In this document: positions 4,561-5,108 of the stretch, piece after piece
Layout of the letters: each line of letters begins with the position of its first letter
Position numbering within the stretch: position 1 is the stretch's first letter
Translations under genes and position numbers: made by a program
Notes under the pieces: model-generated
The model's input: the letters and a program-made list of their open reading frames with translations, nothing else
Databases searched by the model: none
Told to the model about the DNA's origin: nothing
NCBI GenBank assembly: GCA_030146725.1
Contig: JASLBJ010000174.1
Location: 1-5,108 of the forward strand
Direction: 5' to 3'
Length of the DNA: 5,108 bases
Origin: Sphingomicrobium sp.
GTDB lineage: Bacteria > Pseudomonadota > Alphaproteobacteria > Sphingomonadales > Sphingomonadaceae

Positions 4561-5108
4561 CCAGGCCCGAGCTCAGCCAGATCGAGCGCGTCGAGCAGCG
4601 CCCCGCGCGCCGCTTCGATCGTGCGGATCAGGCCGGGCTCGCGCAGGTCGGCCGAATGGATCTGGGCCGGCCAGCATTGCTCGACGACTCCGGCGATCGC
4701 GTCCAGGCGCCTCCCATCGACCAGAAAGCGCGGATCGACCGTTGCCGGATCGGCAACCACCCGCAGCCGCAGGCACGCCGGCCCGCCGCCATTGGCCATC
4801 GACTCGCGCACGTCGACCACCCGGACCTGCCGGATCGGGCCATTGCCCGCGATGTGCCGCTCGATCCACGCCCACACCGACGGCGTGCTGCGCGCTTCGC
4901 CCGGAACGATCAGGATCGTCTCGCCCGCGACGCCGACCAGTTGCGCGTTGAACAGATAGGAGGAGATCGCGTCCTCGAGCGACACATCCGCCGCGGCGAC
5001 CTCGACCAGCTCGAACCCGGGCACCGCCTGCGTGCACGCCGCGAGTACCGCCTCGCGATCAGCGAACGCCTGCTCGTGCGCGAACAGCACCGGTCCGTTG
5101 GCGACCGC
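4557..5108 (-). CDS. astB: N-succinylarginine dihydrolase, C-terminal part (truncated by window edge)
   Basis: AstB hydrolyses N2-succinyl-L-arginine to N2-succinylornithine, two ammonia and CO2, the second step of the arginine succinyltransferase (AST) route, in the cytoplasm. The 183 visible codons run from the window edge to TAA at 4559-4557 and represent about the last 40% of a ~420-450-residue enzyme. Recognisable blocks are VLFAHEQAFADR, EDAISSYLFNAQL, a VPGEAR loop, and SMANGGGPACLRLRVV, whose Cys (codon 4775-4773) corresponds to the nucleophilic Cys365 of the E. coli enzyme. The catalytic His and Glu are upstream of the window; the His would be only a few residues beyond the edge. The GTG at 5090 is internal, not a start. 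The C-terminus ends DLAELGPG. Other ast genes may lie beyond the edge. Confidence 0.95.
   Translation of the reverse strand, partial: AVANGPVLFAHEQAFADREAVLAACTQAVPGFELVEVAAADVSLEDAISSYLFNAQLVGVAGETILIVPGEARSTPSVWAWIERHIAGNGPIRQVRVVDVRESMANGGGPACLRLRVVADPATVDPRFLVDGRRLDAIAGVVEQCWPAQIHSADLREPGLIRTIEAARGALLDALDLAELGPG

Noticed and set aside
4573..5037. Overlapping 154-codon minus-strand frame within astB
   Set aside because: It is an Arg/Gly-rich frame-shifted shadow. The astB frame contains the catalytic-Cys motif.
1..5108. CRISPR arrays, tRNA genes, IS elements, attachment sites
   Set aside because: I found no regularly spaced short repeats outside coding sequence, no tRNA-like cloverleaf and no transposase or integrase motif.

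Overview
The window is GC-rich, densely packed chromosomal DNA, most likely from a sphingomonad alphaproteobacterium (Sphingomonas or a close relative). This rests on three things: several small proteins resemble, from memory, conserved uncharacterised sphingomonad proteins (the Cys4 zinc-ribbon protein, the 51-residue arginine-rich helical protein and the small exported two-cysteine protein); one intergenic region holds an exact EcfG-type general stress promoter of the alphaproteobacterial kind; and there are no AT-rich islands. I see no tRNA, rRNA, CRISPR array, transposase, integrase or other mobility gene.

Layout from left to right. (1) Positions 2-1084 (+): the 3' part of a tyrosine-rich, probably exported protein made of six ~60-residue repeats in alternating A and B types, followed by a strong hairpin. 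(2) Positions 1204-1761 (-): a 185-residue multi-spanning membrane protein of an unnamed family, converging on the first gene with its own hairpin. (3) Positions 1871-2299 (-) and 2440-2997 (+): a divergent pair of membrane proteins, a DUF6766-like protein and a DUF1003 protein. The 140-bp space between them has a perfect GGAAC-N16-CGTT EcfG promoter facing the DUF1003 gene and a one-mismatch GGCAC-N16-CGTT copy facing the other. (4) Positions 2998-3222: about 225 bp without a gene, holding two terminator-like hairpins and one diverged direct repeat. (5) Positions 3223-3378 (-) and 3576-3830 (+): two small divergent genes around a perfect 9-1-9 inverted repeat that may be an operator. (6) Positions 3879-4223 (+): a small secreted protein, possibly translated from an almost leaderless mRNA. 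(7) Positions 4150-4485 (-): a two-helix membrane protein whose arginine-rich tail reads through a hairpin and runs antisense into the 3' end of the previous gene. (8) Positions 4557-5108 (-): the C-terminal part of AstB (N-succinylarginine dihydrolase) of arginine succinyltransferase catabolism, cut by the window edge.

Only astB has a biochemically defined function. The rest looks like a house-keeping/stress-envelope neighbourhood of small membrane and secreted proteins. The best-supported regulatory unit is the divergent stress-promoter pair. The least explained protein is the A/B tyrosine-repeat protein. I do not see a defence system, biosynthetic cluster or other clearly new multi-gene system.
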